The notes below the pieces were generated by a model. It was not told the DNA's origin and searched no databases. It saw only the letters and a list, made by a program, of their open reading frames with translations. Source: Brugia malayi (taxonomy: Eukaryota; Nematoda; Chromadorea; Rhabditida; Onchocercidae). From it: DNA of 64,000 nucleotides. Shown piece after piece: positions 25,136 through 37,591 of the stretch (the first letter of the stretch is position 1; every line of letters begins with the position of its first letter). The stretch is taken from the NCBI RefSeq assembly GCF_000002995.4, contig NW_025062479.1, forward strand, positions 18,720,721-18,784,720, written 5' to 3'. Both the position numbers and the translations under genes were made by a program.

Positions 25136-28100
25136 ATGTACCTTCTACCGTTGCTGTGGTTTTTTCTGCTTCCACTGTACTATTTGACAGCTGTAGTAGC
25201 ATTGGTCACTGATCCAGAAAGTTCGACGAAGTCCCTTTGGCAATCTTCAAAGGAAAAGAAGAGGTAAGCACATTGTGATTTAAGCAAATCTTGACCACAA
25301 TTAGAAACCCAGTTGCAGAAACATGGGAACTAGAATACTTGAAATGGAACTAGAAATTATGGTCCTTTTTACTATTTAATTAAACACTGCATTTAGATTT
25401 TAAATTGCAAGAATATATACTGAATATTTTTGCAGATTTGTTATTGATAAATACAGGAACACTAAAATAGCTCCGGAAGCAGAAAATTTATCCGGTCAGG
25501 AACTTATCGATTACGTCAACTCACACCAAACACTATGGAAAGTAAGTCATTAATGAAGATCAGTGATACATAAAATGTGAAGAAAGCAGTTAGATTTGTT
25601 TGCGAGTTTGCACCAAGTTCAGTAGCTCTTGTATTTTCAGGCAGGAATGAATAAATTTAATTTATATAGCGATACTGTGAAATATGGTTTGCTTGGTGTA
25701 AATAATAGAAAAAAATCCGTAGAGCATAAGAAGAACCTGTCACCAATACGACATTCTAATATATTTATTCCGGAATCATTTGATGCTCGTAAAAATTGGC
25801 CAGAATGTGCATCGCTTAGGAATATCCGAGATCAGTCTTCTTGCGGTAAGACTTTTGGCTCTCATTCTGACAAAATGTATATTCAAATGTGAAAGTATAA
25901 GTCTTTTGATTATGTGCAGATTATAATGCTCTAAGTATTTGATACATGAATGAGTAACTTGTTTCAGGTTCCTGTTGGGCTGTTGCTGCTGTGGAAGCTA
26001 TGTCAGACCGAATTTGCATTACGTCGAAGGGTAAGAAACAAGTAATACTTTCAGCGGATGATCTTCTTAGCTGCTGCAAAACTTGTGGTTTCGGGTAAAT
26101 TGTTGCATTTTATCTGGTTTTTTATATCCATTCATCTTTTTTTCATTTGTTTGCCTCAAGTTATTGGATGTCATAGATCACTGCAACAAGATTCATTGAT
26201 GCGTCACTTCCTTTTATACTTGACTAGTAATTCTTTTTCAATTTCCTAACTGTTTGTAGCGATTATAAAGACCAGAATTTATTATCAAATTTATGCAATA
26301 ATTTAAGAAGAGGACAAGTAGCCTATTGATACGTATACCTTGCAGCTGTTTTGGTGGTGAACCGATGGCAGCATGGAAGTATTGGGTTTTAAGTGGTATC
26401 GTTACGGGAAGTGATTATACGAATCACAGCGGCTGCCGACCTTACCCATTCCCCCCGTGCGAACATCACAGCAATAAGACGCACTATGAGCCATGTAAAC
26501 ATGACCTTTACCCAACGCCGAAATGCTACAAGCAGTGTGATAAAAATTATACAAAGTCGTACAAGGCTGACAAATATTACGGTTAGTTCTCTTCGATTAA
26601 TCTTGAATCTGAATATCGTTGAGGAGCAATAGACTGGTACTTTCTAATATCTCTCTGGAGCTTAAATAATGAATTTACTGATTGATTAGCTACTGTTGGG
26701 CACTGAAATTTAATAATAATTAATAATAATGATAATTTAAAAAAAATAATATTAATTAATTATAATAATTAATAATACTGAATAAATAAATGAATGGTTC
26801 AGGATCAATCAAAGTTTGATTTTGCTCTTCTCATTCAGCTCTTCTCTTTTCCAGTTAACAATTCGTTGTGTATCTTAGAAAACCGTCAGATATTAACAAC
26901 CATAGATAAAATGATTTGAGTGTTCAGATATAGCTTGATTATAATATTTAAATAATCTGATTGTTAAAATTTGCAGGGGAACAGGCTTACAATGTTGAAA
27001 ACGATGTAGAATCGATCCAGAAAGAAATCATGACGTTGGGTCCGGTTGAAGCTTCTTTTGAAGTATACACTGATTTCCTGCACTATACCAGCGGAATTTA
27101 CAAGGTCTTTATGAAGTTGCGAAATTTCATGAAATGAATTGATAAGGGACCTAAAAATTATTGGTGTTTCCGTCTGATAGTCAAGTCTTTTGAGCCGACT
27201 TTGGCTCAGTTGTCCTTTATATTTGTTTTTAAACAGATAAGTTAGATAATAGAAATGAATTCATTATTAAAATAATGTTTCCTTTGTTTTGTGCTTTTTG
27301 TGTTCATTGTGGGATTCGAAGGAATGGTCTAAAAGATTTAAAAACTTAAAAATATTGAATTTAGAAAGAACTAAAGTTTTTAAATGTCTTATTTTTATAA
27401 ATGAAACATCAACAGTAGTAGTAATCCGAACGTGTGCCTTAAACAAAGGGATTAGAGTGTGCAGAAATTTTTTTGAGAATTAGTATTCAGCATCCCACTT
27501 GAACTGGAACGAAAGAGAAATCATGTTGTGTTTCTTATTCAGCTCATTGATCGATGTAAAACTCTTGAAACTATCATTTCTGTTTTCTGTTATTTAACTT
27601 CGTATATTTCATATAGAAACACAACACTTTCTTGTTCATTTTGAAGAAGCGTTCATGTCTCGTAATTTGTAGCGAACTGATATGCCATAGTCAATAGTTA
27701 CTTTCAAGAAATTTCACTGGATTAAGAAGAATCAATGTATAATATTCAGCATGTAGCGGGGTCTGTGGGTGGTGGACATGCCGTGAAAATACTTGGTTGG
27801 GGTATCGATCAAGGTGTATCGTACTGGTTGGCAGCTAATTCGTGGAATAATGATTGGGGAGAAGATGGTAAGTCAGTTTCAGTTTCATTCTTTTTTGCAG
27901 AAAAAGAGATCCACTATATATTTTCTTATTCATTGTTAATCTGATTTAAAATTTACTAACACTCCGATAAGTGTAAAAGGTACTCAGTAGATATAACTTT
28001 CCATACGGTTAACTGTGCCATTTATGAAAGTATTTTCCGGTTACTTCCGTATTCTCCGTGGTGCTGATGAATGCGGGATTGAATCAGGTATCGTTGCTGG

Positions 28101-28137
28101 AATTCCTAGAAAGGATGCCAGATCGAAAGCCCGCTGA
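25136..28137 (+). CDS. Cathepsin B-like cysteine protease (papain family C1A)
   Basis: Secreted or lysosomal protease. Exons 25136-25263, 25436-25541, 25641-25845, 25968-26094, 26346-26581, 26977-27104, 27750-27867, 28031-28137 give 384 residues in consistent phase. The start at 25136 opens a signal peptide ([17 protein letters not shown]). A propeptide precedes the mature start near [14 protein letters not shown]. Visible catalytic parts: DQSSCGSCWA (oxyanion Gln, nucleophile Cys), [12 protein letters not shown] (His) and ANSWNNDWG (Asn). The occluding loop is present with its His pair (PPCEHH), so some dipeptidyl-carboxypeptidase activity is expected. [14 protein letters not shown] fits the motif described for nematode haemoglobin-degrading members, which suggests but does not prove a feeding role. 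The last intron lacks AG where expected (TTTTCCG), so the last exon is placed at an AG nine bases earlier. Confidence 0.93.
26710..26803. repeat. AAT/ATTA-rich simple repeat in cathepsin intron
   Basis: A tract built of AATAAT, ATTAAT and AATAAATGAATG units. It closely resembles the longer tract in the tyrosine-kinase intron at 41576-41860. Confidence 0.75.
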
Positions 28138-28432
28138 ATCAAAGAATTTCTGGCTGAATGATAATGTTTGCAAATTTGAGACGAGAGTGAAGACATGATC
28201 GCATCACTTGGAGATATTATTCTCCATTCTGATCATTGTTTTTTAGCAGGCAATTCATGAAGATTTATCCTCCTTACATTGATTCCACTTCATTTATTAT
28301 ATTATCGTACATCAGTATTTTGGAAGTAAATTTTGCACTTCCTAATCATACCAGTGTCTTCTTTCTTTAATCAGGAAAAGTAACTATATCCCATATCAGG
28401 AGTTTACTCTGATCAAGTTCACCGATTTTTCA

Positions 28433-29200
28433 ATGATACTTTCACCTTATGATGAATTTTATATCTTTGTTTGGTAGGTGAAATTTACTAATCCTGAAAA
28501 GTTTGATTATAAACTAGTTATATTCTTTTGCTTTTATAATAATTCGTTGCATATGCATAATGACCATTTCCTCTCACTTTTTACTGCTAGCTTGACAAAT
28601 GAAACAGAATGGGAATCAGTATGTTTCGCTACAGAAAAATGCGTTCACAAGGTATGTCTGATATTTTTCGTTGACTGTAATTGTTGAGAAATCTCCTAAA
28701 AAATGCTTATAATGCTAAACGTTTGGTTGGTTTGATTGTCTGGATAATGACAGCTTTGTAATGCAGAAGTTTAAAACACCACAATTTTAGGGAAGATTGC
28801 CAAAAAGTTTAGGTAAAAGAGTGACAGCCATTGACAGTTAAAACTGAGACATCTGTTGCAGTTTTAACTATTGAAAAAAAAAAACTGATGACTTTTACAT
28901 CGAAGTTTAACAACACCGGATGTTATATAATTAGAGTAAATATTTAAATTTGACCAACAAAGTATTTAAATTTTCGTGAAAATGTGCAATTATATTTTCT
29001 TCAATTAACAACTGGTTTGTATTTGTTAATTCTAGACTTTTATAAAGCAGCTGCTCTCAAAACCATTCTCAGTAACTACTTATTTAGCTGTGATCAGCAA
29101 GTTCAAGAAAGCTGGAAAGCTGTTAAAGGTTACCGTTGGTATGTTTGATCAAAAGATTTTAGAGTGGTATTTCTATTTGTATATAGAAATGTGTAGGTAG
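28433..29200 (+). CDS. Possible small protein, 72 aa, unknown
   Basis: Four exons (28433-28473, 28591-28651, 29036-29138, 29187-29200) join in phase from ATG to TAG, with good sites (gtaggt, TTTTTACTGCTAG, gtatgt, TTCTAG). An AATAAA lies about 25 bp after the stop. The peptide is short, with three closely spaced Cys (the C of CLTNETE, VCFATEKC) and a basic C-terminal half (SKFKKAGKLLK). I recognise no family. It sits 295 bp after the cathepsin stop and 154 bp before the next gene's ATG on the same strand, a spacing seen in nematode operons. The individual exons are short enough that chance is possible. Confidence 0.42.
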
Positions 29201-29354
29201 TAATTGTAAGCCTGATTTAACAACAATAAAGTTATTAATAGATTAGGCCTGGATTCGACATTAGACTTTTGAAAATAAATCAAGCTTAAGATATGAAAAC
29301 TTCAGTTTGAAAGAATTCAGGCAAAGACTGTTATTCAGGAAAAAGAAGATAGTA

Positions 29355-31282
29355 ATGGATGAATTCAGTTTTTCATTTCTATGGACAGTGATGCTGATGA
29401 TCGTGATGTTTGTCAATCTTAATTCTGTATCTGGTTGCTCCTCTAAAAAAGTCCGAAAGTTTTTGATTTTTTCCCTTGTTCTCCAAAAGTCAATACGGAG
29501 TTTCAAAATTTTAGGCGAGTTCAATTCAAACAACTCAAATATCTGCGTCATTCAGATGGATCATAAAACTTTTTGAAAAAATGAGATCAGCTCATTTATA
29601 TCATTGGTTTTCCGTTGTTGAGAACTTTTGAATATCAAAATTTGGTACCAAAATTGTAAACAGAAAATATTTTAGAAAAAAAAAGAAGATAAAAAAAGCA
29701 AAAGTAAAGACAAAAAGGGTAAGTTACCTATTTAGCTTTTGCTAATACTGATTTGCTCTTCTAATACTTTTGGCTTTCTAAAAAATCGGAGACATGGGAT
29801 TATTTGGACCAGGACAGGAAAACACAAACTGTAAAACTATGTCAAACCATCTTTGCGATTTCGTAACTTCTGTGAGTTTAAAGATGCTACAAAGTAGGTG
29901 CGGAGTTAAATCCTGATCTTTTCTCAGTTTTGGTTAGATCAAGTTATTAAGAAAATAACAAAACTTCCAAATCCTATAGTGCATTAATCCAATTCATCCA
30001 GTTTATATCCCAAAGCCGTAAAAACATTAAGAAATTGATTGATTGTTGTTACGAGTTATGATTAAAAAATTGACCAGTTAAACCATGTATAATACATGAT
30101 CATGTTAGCTTACTTTTTTTGGTAGAATAATGTTATTACTTTTGTTTGATAAATTTAGTGATAATTCGATCACATTCTTGATTAATTAGTGAAAAACTGA
30201 TGTTTAGGTGCTCGAGCAAAGGACAATAGAGAAGGAAATGCAGCTGTAGTTCCTGATGGTGGCGCTATTAAGGCACCAGCTCAAGGCGCAATAGCTGGAA
30301 CTTTTGATCCAAACTATCAGGTATTGTAGTTGTCCTGGGTAACTTTTTTCTAGGTGTCCTTTGTAGCTGCAGTAATCGGCTTATTGATAGTAATAACTTT
30401 AAACATGTTCTGGAACATTTTTAGATATGGTAGAATATTCAGGAGAATTACAGTGGAAGATAAGTGAAGTTAAACTAAAAAATACTGTAGACTATGGCTG
30501 GATTAGGAAATGATGTTTTTGGTGCTGACAAAGGTGGCGCAGGTGCAGGTGGTGTTGGTGGTGGAGCTTCTCCTGTTGCACCACGTGTTAGCGGACCAAT
30601 AGTTCCAGTTCAAGGTGGCACTGCCGGTAAGATGGGCTGTTTTTTAAAGCGCTTACAGTGCCTACAATTAAGTAAATGGATTACTGAAAACCGAAGCCTT
30701 GACTTGAAAATCTTAATACTCGCGCGTGTCTGGGACCTCTTTTAATTAAAATATTTCTGAAACCTCAGAAGTTATTCTCAAGCATTATGAAGCATTTTTA
30801 TAAAAGTGTCGTCATAATCTTAGGCACTTGATTAAAATCCTAATTATTCAAGGAACCTACGATCCAAATTATCAAACAATGGCTGGTCTAGGCAATGACG
30901 TCTTTGGAAATAAAGGTGGTGGTGGTGTTCTTCCAGGTGGTGCAGGAGGTGCAGTACCTAAAGTTCCAGAGCAAGGCGGTATAGCTGGTAAGCTTTTATA
31001 AGCATATTTTCAGTGTGGTCACAAATATGTGTTCATCTGTCCTACATCTCTGAAGACTTCAACTTCCACCGGTATTTTCATATTAAAAAGTCTCAATTAT
31101 TTTCTTATTTGTCTTTTTACATTCGTTATTGGAAAAATCTTTCCTAGTCCTACTTTCCGATGCTTCTTGCTAACGATCAATGAATAGGTAAATTTAATTC
31201 ATGTATTCTCATCATAGGAACATTTGATCCCAATTACCAAACGCTTGCCGGAGTCGGTAACGATGTTTTCGATAGGAAATAA
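29355..31282 (+). CDS. Secreted protein with three GTFDPNYQ repeats, 195 aa
   Basis: Exons 29355-29450, 29676-29718, 30208-30320, 30491-30626, 30853-30987, 31218-31282; phases all agree. The first exon encodes a signal peptide (hydrophobic FLWTVMLMIVMFVNL, then SVSGCSS), the second a lysine-rich linker (KKKEDKKSKSKDKK). Then come three copies of a unit of the form GT(F/Y)DPNYQT(M/L)AG(L/V)GNDVF, separated by Gly-rich linkers ending in Q-G-G-x-A-G. The phase-1 Gly splice just before GTYDP and GTFDP recurs, so the protein probably grew by exon duplication. It has no membrane anchor and no enzyme motif. Role unknown; secretion is inferred from the signal peptide. AATAAA motifs lie from 31439 on. 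Confidence 0.85.
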
Positions 31283-32027
31283 TATATTTGGAAAATATTA
31301 AAGTGTATTTTGGATCGGACCAATCACAAAAACAGCCTTAGCTTATTAAAGGCGCTCTTCAAAATTCCACTCGTTGAAATCAAAAGAAAAACGAATCATC
31401 TCATACACTGGTGCAAAAAGAATTGTCCACGATGTGGAAATAAATATTTCTATTATATTTTAAAATAAAACAGTTTATATAGGCAATTATGAGGTCACGT
31501 ACGTCAAAAGATTTTCCTTCTCCGTCAACTGTGGTCACTTGCTATCACCTTTTGTTCATGATTTACTCTTTGATGATTTTCTACTTTATGACATATTTGT
31601 GCACGAAAATTGACTGACTAAACTCAATGGGCCGAAGTAAGCGCTAATCTTATCATTTCCTCTTCCAATAAACGGTGACTCAGTGATGGACGGTGATTCA
31701 TTGATGAAGAACGGCAAAGATTTGTAAGGCCGTATGAGAAAGCGAAGAGTGAAGAGAGTAGGAGAGTAAGGAAATAGAAGGCATTGATATGACAGAGATA
31801 AAGAAAAAGGTTCACGACTGGGAAATGGTAAGGTTGTTGTTTGGCAGTAGGGAAGGGCGAGAGGGGTTTTCGGGATAGTCCTGAGGAGAGTGGAGAGAGA
31901 GAGAAAGAGATGGTGCTCTAGATATAATTGGAAGTCGCGGGGGAAATCGTTGGGATATCGCGGCACTCGTAGTGTGATTATTGCTCTGTGTAGGGCGTGA
32001 TGAAAATGTTTCTCACTGGAAAATGTG
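31283..32027. other. 3' UTR and purine-rich upstream region
   Basis: Holds the 3' flank of the repeat-protein gene. From about 31600 the + strand is strongly purine-rich (GAGAGAGAAAG type) up to the start of the next small gene. The complementary 160-codon minus-strand frame (31586-32068) is Leu/Ser/Pro/Phe-rich, as expected from CT-rich sequence, and I do not treat it as a gene. Confidence 0.5.
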
Positions 32028-32882
32028 ATGAGAATTGAGTTTGATAGAAACCACAAGGTAAGTGACATCTGTCGCCATCTATCACCTTGAAAGCACGCAT
32101 CCTTTACCGATCATACCTTCTCTCAATATAAGTTATTGGCGTGAAACTTTTTTCTTGATATTTTTATGGTGTCGTTTTACTATTACATGTCGGAGGAGTA
32201 GGCATTGTTTTTTTTTATAGGCACAGTTGACAGAATCCGCTGCTGAAATATTTGAAATACATTGAATAATTTTTCTAGCAATTCTGCTGTGATGAGGATC
32301 ATAAGAAAATGGAAAATATTGTCATTAGCTACTTTATCAGAAGAACTATGATACAGTGACATTCAGCATATTGAACGTTCGACGTGGAGATATTGCTAGT
32401 CAAATCACTCTTCAGAGTAATCACTTCGCAGGTAAGAAAATTATTTTGTTTTTCCTTCACTCTGCGCTCTTCAGATAATTTGACATGAGTTGGGTAAATT
32501 CGCAGAGAATGATGACTTGTTTAAGTAAGCTTTAGATTTTTATATTGTATTCAACTATTGTGAGGTTGGGTTTTCATTATTAATTTATGCTCAGTTTGGC
32601 ATCTTTTTTTTTTTTGGTTGTCCTTAAACTCATTGTATTTTCTGTGTCATTCCACTCCTACACATATACTGCAATACAACTTCAAACCTTGTATGAGATA
32701 TATATTTATTATTTTTTACCACAGTTACTACATTCTGTAAAAATGGATAAATTTTTGCCAAGCTGTGATTATTTTTTTCAGCTGTAATTGATGTGAAAGT
32801 GATACGCACCATATTGCATCGTCGTTTCCAGCAGCTGGTTCCCTACACCATACATCACAATGCGAACACTGCAATCAATTGA
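32028..32882 (+). CDS. Small conserved-looking protein, 73 aa, unknown
   Basis: Three exons (32028-32057, 32341-32431, 32782-32882) join in phase with strong sites: AAGgtaagt, CTTTATCAG, GCAGgtaaga, TTTTTTTCAG. The predicted peptide is well mixed and unlike AT-rich noise (DTVTFSILNVRRGDIA, then VIDVKVIRTILHRRF), ending at TGA. No signal peptide or membrane segment. I do not recognise the family. The start at 32028 is the first ATG in frame after a stop; a longer upstream exon is possible. All three exons are too short to stand out as ORFs. Confidence 0.6.
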
Positions 32883-33264
32883 TTTTGTTCAAGTTTGTCA
32901 CCTTTTGGAAAAGTTAATCACTGACATCAAAAAGACATACTAGCCATAATGTCTGACCACCCAAGAACTCTCAGCCCAGCTTTGAACTAAATATTGATAA
33001 TTTTTTTTCTTAGTTTTTCTCTCGGATTGGTTTGACAAATTGGAACGTTCTGTAGACAATTTTCATGCATTTATGTCATTGGGGATGAAAGTCTTTAAGT
33101 AATAAAAATGAGGAACAAATTTTATAGACTGAGAGTATACAATATCGTCGATTTCTATATTATAGGAAATAACACTATTTCTATATATTCAGCACTCATA
33201 TTAATCCACTGTCATCATTTATTTCTCTGAAAACATCAACGCCTTTCCGATTTTCACTAAAGGT
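32883..33264. other. Non-coding flank
   Basis: 3' flank of the small gene. Nothing further seen. Confidence 0.5.
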
Positions 33265-33718
33265 TCAGATTATGTTTATAAAAGTATGGCGTTTTATAAA
33301 AAAAAGTTTTATTAAAAGTAATCGATCTGTATTATTATTATTTTGCATTCCAACAAACAGACCTTTCATTCTTTTGCCGTTCAGTTTCATGACCATTTGG
33401 TTTTCTAGTTCATTTGGTAAAAAATAATACAGATTGATTGTATCTTCAAGCAAAATAATCGAACTGGACGCAAAGAGTGGTGTGTTACACGTTACTTTAA
33501 TTTGATGGAGTCGTTACATTAATTCGATTTCGAGACTCATCACCCCCCACGTAGTGAGTTTCCTGAATTTCGGAATGATTTCTGTGAAAAGATCTGTACT
33601 TTTTGCCTTTCTTTTTTATTAAATCGTCATTATCGACTTTTAGATCGGATATACATTGTATCTGCAAGTGAAAAATAGATGCTGCAAAGTGGTATAACAT
33701 ATTGGAGTAGCGATTCAA
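33265..33718 (-). other. Possible minus-strand exons, unknown
   Basis: Two adjoining minus-strand frames look partly coding. One (33497-33718) contains DLKVDNDDLIKKKGKKYRSF and ends in TTPSN-stop; the other (33265-33453) contains DTINLYYFLPNELENQ and a TAATAAAAC near its end. I could not find a donor/acceptor pair that joins them in phase, nor a convincing start. They may be remnants, untranslated exons or chance. Confidence 0.22.
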
Positions 33719-35844
33719 AATGCATTACTTAGAGCTCAACTAACCTCATAATTTTCGATTGAATTCATGAAGATGCTTTCTAAATTTCTACTAATTCATT
33801 TTCACTTGAAAGAGTTATAAGCTGTTTACACTCTGTAAAAAAGCATTCTCATAGGTTTAAGTCATAGAAAATACTTGTGCATTTTCCAATTGCCCAAGCT
33901 TAGAAGACGCTATCTGAATATTATTGTATTTTTTGAGGTTGTAGCTTTTTGAATCTTTTCAGTTTTATATTGAGGGTGCGTTTAGAAAATTTATGATGAT
34001 GACCTACTTCAGTTTTTTTAAATTTCTAGATTTTTTTAGACTTTTCCTAATTCATTTTTGAGCAACTGACATTATAGAATACGAGAATCGCATGAAATTT
34101 TCTGTACAAAAAGGTCATTTTTCGAAATCTTTGTTGATACTAAGGTTGCTTCAGTTCTGGTTAATCTGCATGTTAAGAGACCAACTGTAAGCACTAAATG
34201 ATTTGGCTTTAATCGATTCATAATTTAGTCTTTTTTTATTAGTTGACTGCTGATTGCAAGCATGAGCATTACCACTTCATTAGAAAAGTGTTACCTTAAG
34301 ACTGATAGCTTTTAGATATAGGTCTTGTCTCTATGTGTTTTTGTTGCTTGTTATTAAAAGTGATGCTGTTTTCTATTTTGGTCATTAAATATGAGATGAA
34401 TTAATTTTTTTGTCTGTGTTTTCTCGACTGCTGTATTTGTGTGCTTTCTTAATCCGGTTCCTTTTCGTTTTCATGTTTTCTTCTCGTCAGTTTAAACTAT
34501 CTTTTCAAATACTGTCGGTTGTTCTCTTTCCATTAAGTGGTTTAACTTTAAAAAAAAAGAAAAAGAGAAATCAAGAGATCAAATAGTAAATTCTTTGTAT
34601 CAAATTTTTTGCCAAAAGCAACACTTAACTGTTTTTCGAAATAAGCAATATGACTTTTATCTTATTCTTTGCTTCAGTTTCCCTTCGATCCCACATCGTT
34701 TCTCTTTCATTGTTGATTAATGTTCAATTTTGTTCACGAAAAGTAGGAAATACGGTATCTTTACAAAGTTTTGAAAATATCGTATGATATCATATTTTCC
34801 CTACAATAACTGGTGAGACTGAAAACCTAGTTTATTTTGGTATCATAAAACTACATTCTTTTTATTGTTTTATACGCAGGTTTTGTTTCTTAATATTCGA
34901 ATTTTGTGATATTTCTTTGATATGTGAACGACATACAGCATAATCAGTGTGGAAAAATTGAATGCATCTTATGTTTATTTAATTTAAATTTTTAGCTCTT
35001 TACTTTTTTCATAAACAAATAAATCCGTTTTTATTGTTTGATGAAAAAGATCCTATTGAAGGCTATTTTTAGTCTCCTTTTCAGGATATTTGTCACTGAT
35101 CATATGCGCTACGAATTAGGAAAACTGGATTATATATTATAAAGCTTTGAAAGCATTGAGGTAAGTAATCACAATACGTGTTTTCTTGCTGAGAATACAA
35201 CAAGCAGTTAGCGTTGTTGTGAAGCGAAGTTTTGCTTCTGATACTGATATATTTGTATACATTAATTGCTGTTGCTTATTAGCATTTTTCTACTATCAAC
35301 CACTTTTTATGAGGCCGGGTAGTTTTTATTAGAATGAGGAAGTTACTATTAGAGGATTAAATTAATTTGCACCGGCGAATTTCTGCCGTGTTTTTAAATA
35401 AGTAGGTCATATAATCACAGGAGATAGTGGACTTTGAATACTGGATTATCAGGAACTGAAAATATGGCGTAAAAATTAAAGCGTAAACAAAGGCCATCAG
35501 AATGTTCTAGACAACTCTTCACTCTATTTACTAACAACTTATTCTACCGTAAGTTAACAAACTTGCCAAACCGTTAGTATTCCCATTAACGTACGTATGT
35601 ACACTTTTTTCTTAGATTATTTTATATGAAGTACTTTATATTTTTGCGCGAAGACTTTATAATCACCATTATATACTAATTTACAGGCTATTTGTTTACA
35701 CTTATTTATATTTATGTGGATTACTTCATATAAAGTAATTTCAACAGTTCAATCCAGTCAGAAATAAATTGTGACCAATGTGCAGTGATGGGAATATTAC
35801 GGTCAATTGTAATTGGGTTTTGCTTGATCGGAAAGAAAAATTGT
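33719..35844. other. Non-coding, upstream of CCDC25
   Basis: AT-rich sequence with many stops in all frames. No exon recognised. Confidence 0.55.
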
Positions 35845-35856
35845 ATATATTTGCAG
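35845..35856 (+). promoter_or_regulatory. Probable spliced-leader acceptor of CCDC25
   Basis: TATATATTTGCAG ends three bases before the CCDC25 ATG and has no coding exon upstream to pair with. This is a typical trans-splice position in nematodes. Confidence 0.5.
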
Positions 35857-35859
35857 GTT

Positions 35860-37591
35860 ATGGTAATAAGATTCACATCAAATGTTACCGATCCACCAGT
35901 GATGCTATATATGGGCGTTGACAAATTTGAAAATGAAAATTTGATAAGGTGAAGATTTGTTGAAGTAATATTTGGATACGCTGTGCAAATTACTTTTTTT
36001 ATTTGTGATGGTGTATGCAGATGTTGGGAGGGCGGAATAACAGGAGTGACTTTCCTATGCTTGGCTTATATAAAATTAGATAATAAATTTAGAATTTGTG
36101 CTATTGCTGGGAAAAAGAAACTGGAAAATGATCAGTAAAAATTAAGAATTTATATATATATATATATATGTAGAAAAGGAAAGAATTACAGAAATTTACG
36201 CTATCACTTTTAGATGGGGTTGGCCGGAGGATGTTTGGTTTCATGTTGACAAAGTATCATCCGCACATGTATATGCGCGTCTACCTTCGGGACAGACAAT
36301 CGATGATATGCCAGAAGCTTTGGTTGAAGATTGCGCTCAATTGGTGAAAGCTAATAGCATCCAGGTCTTCACTAATTAAAAAAACCTTTTTTTTTAATTT
36401 TTACTAATTTAAAATTAAATGCCGGAGATGCCAACCCACTTCGTCTCTGTTTTTTGAATAAAAGAATCATGTTTTAAAAAATGTTTTGAATTCTTATTTA
36501 GCATTTACGAAAAGTTGTAAATGTTATGAGAGCTTCATTTTTTGTCAGGGCAACAAAATGAATAATATCGATATAGTTTATACTCCATGGGATAATTTGA
36601 AGAAAACAGGCAATATGGATGTTGGACAAATTGGCTTCAAGGATGAAAAAAAAGTGAAAAAGGTGATTTATTCTATAGTAAATGAAATATTAATTCTCTT
36701 ACACTATATGCATTTCTCTTGTGCTGATGTGATAAAGGCCTAGCTAAATATTTTCCAAAAAAATTTACGATATCTGGTTCTAAATCACCTGATTTTTCAG
36801 CTTGTTTGTTGATAAATTACCAATGAAATTTAATAAATGAAATCTGGGCTTCTAGATCTGATGATTATTTGTCTTTTCTATTTTTCCAAACATTTATTCT
36901 TCAGCTGAATATTCCCTTTTTATGCCATTCATATTTTCAGATACGTATTGCGAAGCGGATGAATGATATAGTTAACAGGTTAAACAAAACTGAAGTACGA
37001 GTAGATATTGATTATCGTGTTGAAAAGGAAGAGAGAGATGCAAAGGAGCGCCAGGTTAAGGTGATGTGCTTTATTTGCATTATAAGTGCGAGCGTTTAAA
37101 AGACTTTCTAAAAGTTATTGAAAGGTAATCGAAATTTAATTTAACTGTTTGCTAATTTCCTTCCGTTACTTCTAGTTGTTTAGAAATCACAATCATGTTT
37201 TACAGAAATATTTTAATTCATTTGCTAGTGTTTACATCTTTTGACTAATTTCCATATGGTATGTCCTAAAATGACCATAATCTTAAGTGAAATTCTTGGG
37301 TGTAGAATGAACTTTGTTAGAAGGATCATTGCTTTTGCGATGCGTATCTTAAAATTGGATCTGTTGCTTTATAATTTTGATTAGTGTATCGACTAATTAT
37401 ATTTCTTTTCTGGTCAAAATTTCCTGAACTCTTTTTAGAAACAAAAGCAACGCGAACTCAAAGAAGCTGAAAAAGCAGAAATGGAACGAAGGGAAAAAGA
37501 GCGCCAAATGCGTTCTTATGATAATGTGTTCAACGAAAAAAAGATGCATTCGAATCATGATGGTGGTAACGATTCCGATGATTTTATGTGA
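35860..37591 (+). CDS. CCDC25: CCDC25 orthologue (NFACT-R/DUF814 domain), 208 aa
   Basis: Exons 35860-35948, 36214-36364, 36549-36662, 36941-37060, 37439-37591; phases agree and the product has 208 residues, the same length as human CCDC25. The N-terminal half is the NFACT RNA-binding (DUF814) domain: [34 protein letters not shown], then [18 protein letters not shown] and [10 protein letters not shown]. The second half is a long charged helix or coiled coil ([20 protein letters not shown]), ending in the conserved acidic tail [16 protein letters not shown] relatives act in ribosome quality control; human CCDC25 has been described as a sensor of extracellular trap DNA. The role in nematodes is not shown here. 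AATAAA at 37873. The gene converges with the kinase, with stops 310 bp apart. Confidence 0.96.
36151..36169. repeat. TA dinucleotide repeat
   Basis: A (TA)n tract in the first CCDC25 intron, about 45 bp before the acceptor. Confidence 0.9.

Noticed and set aside
31586..32068. 160-codon minus-strand frame, the longest in the window
   Set aside because: Composition follows the CT-rich strand (Leu, Ser, Pro, Phe); no domain, no splice partner, and it overlaps the first exon of a better-supported + strand gene.
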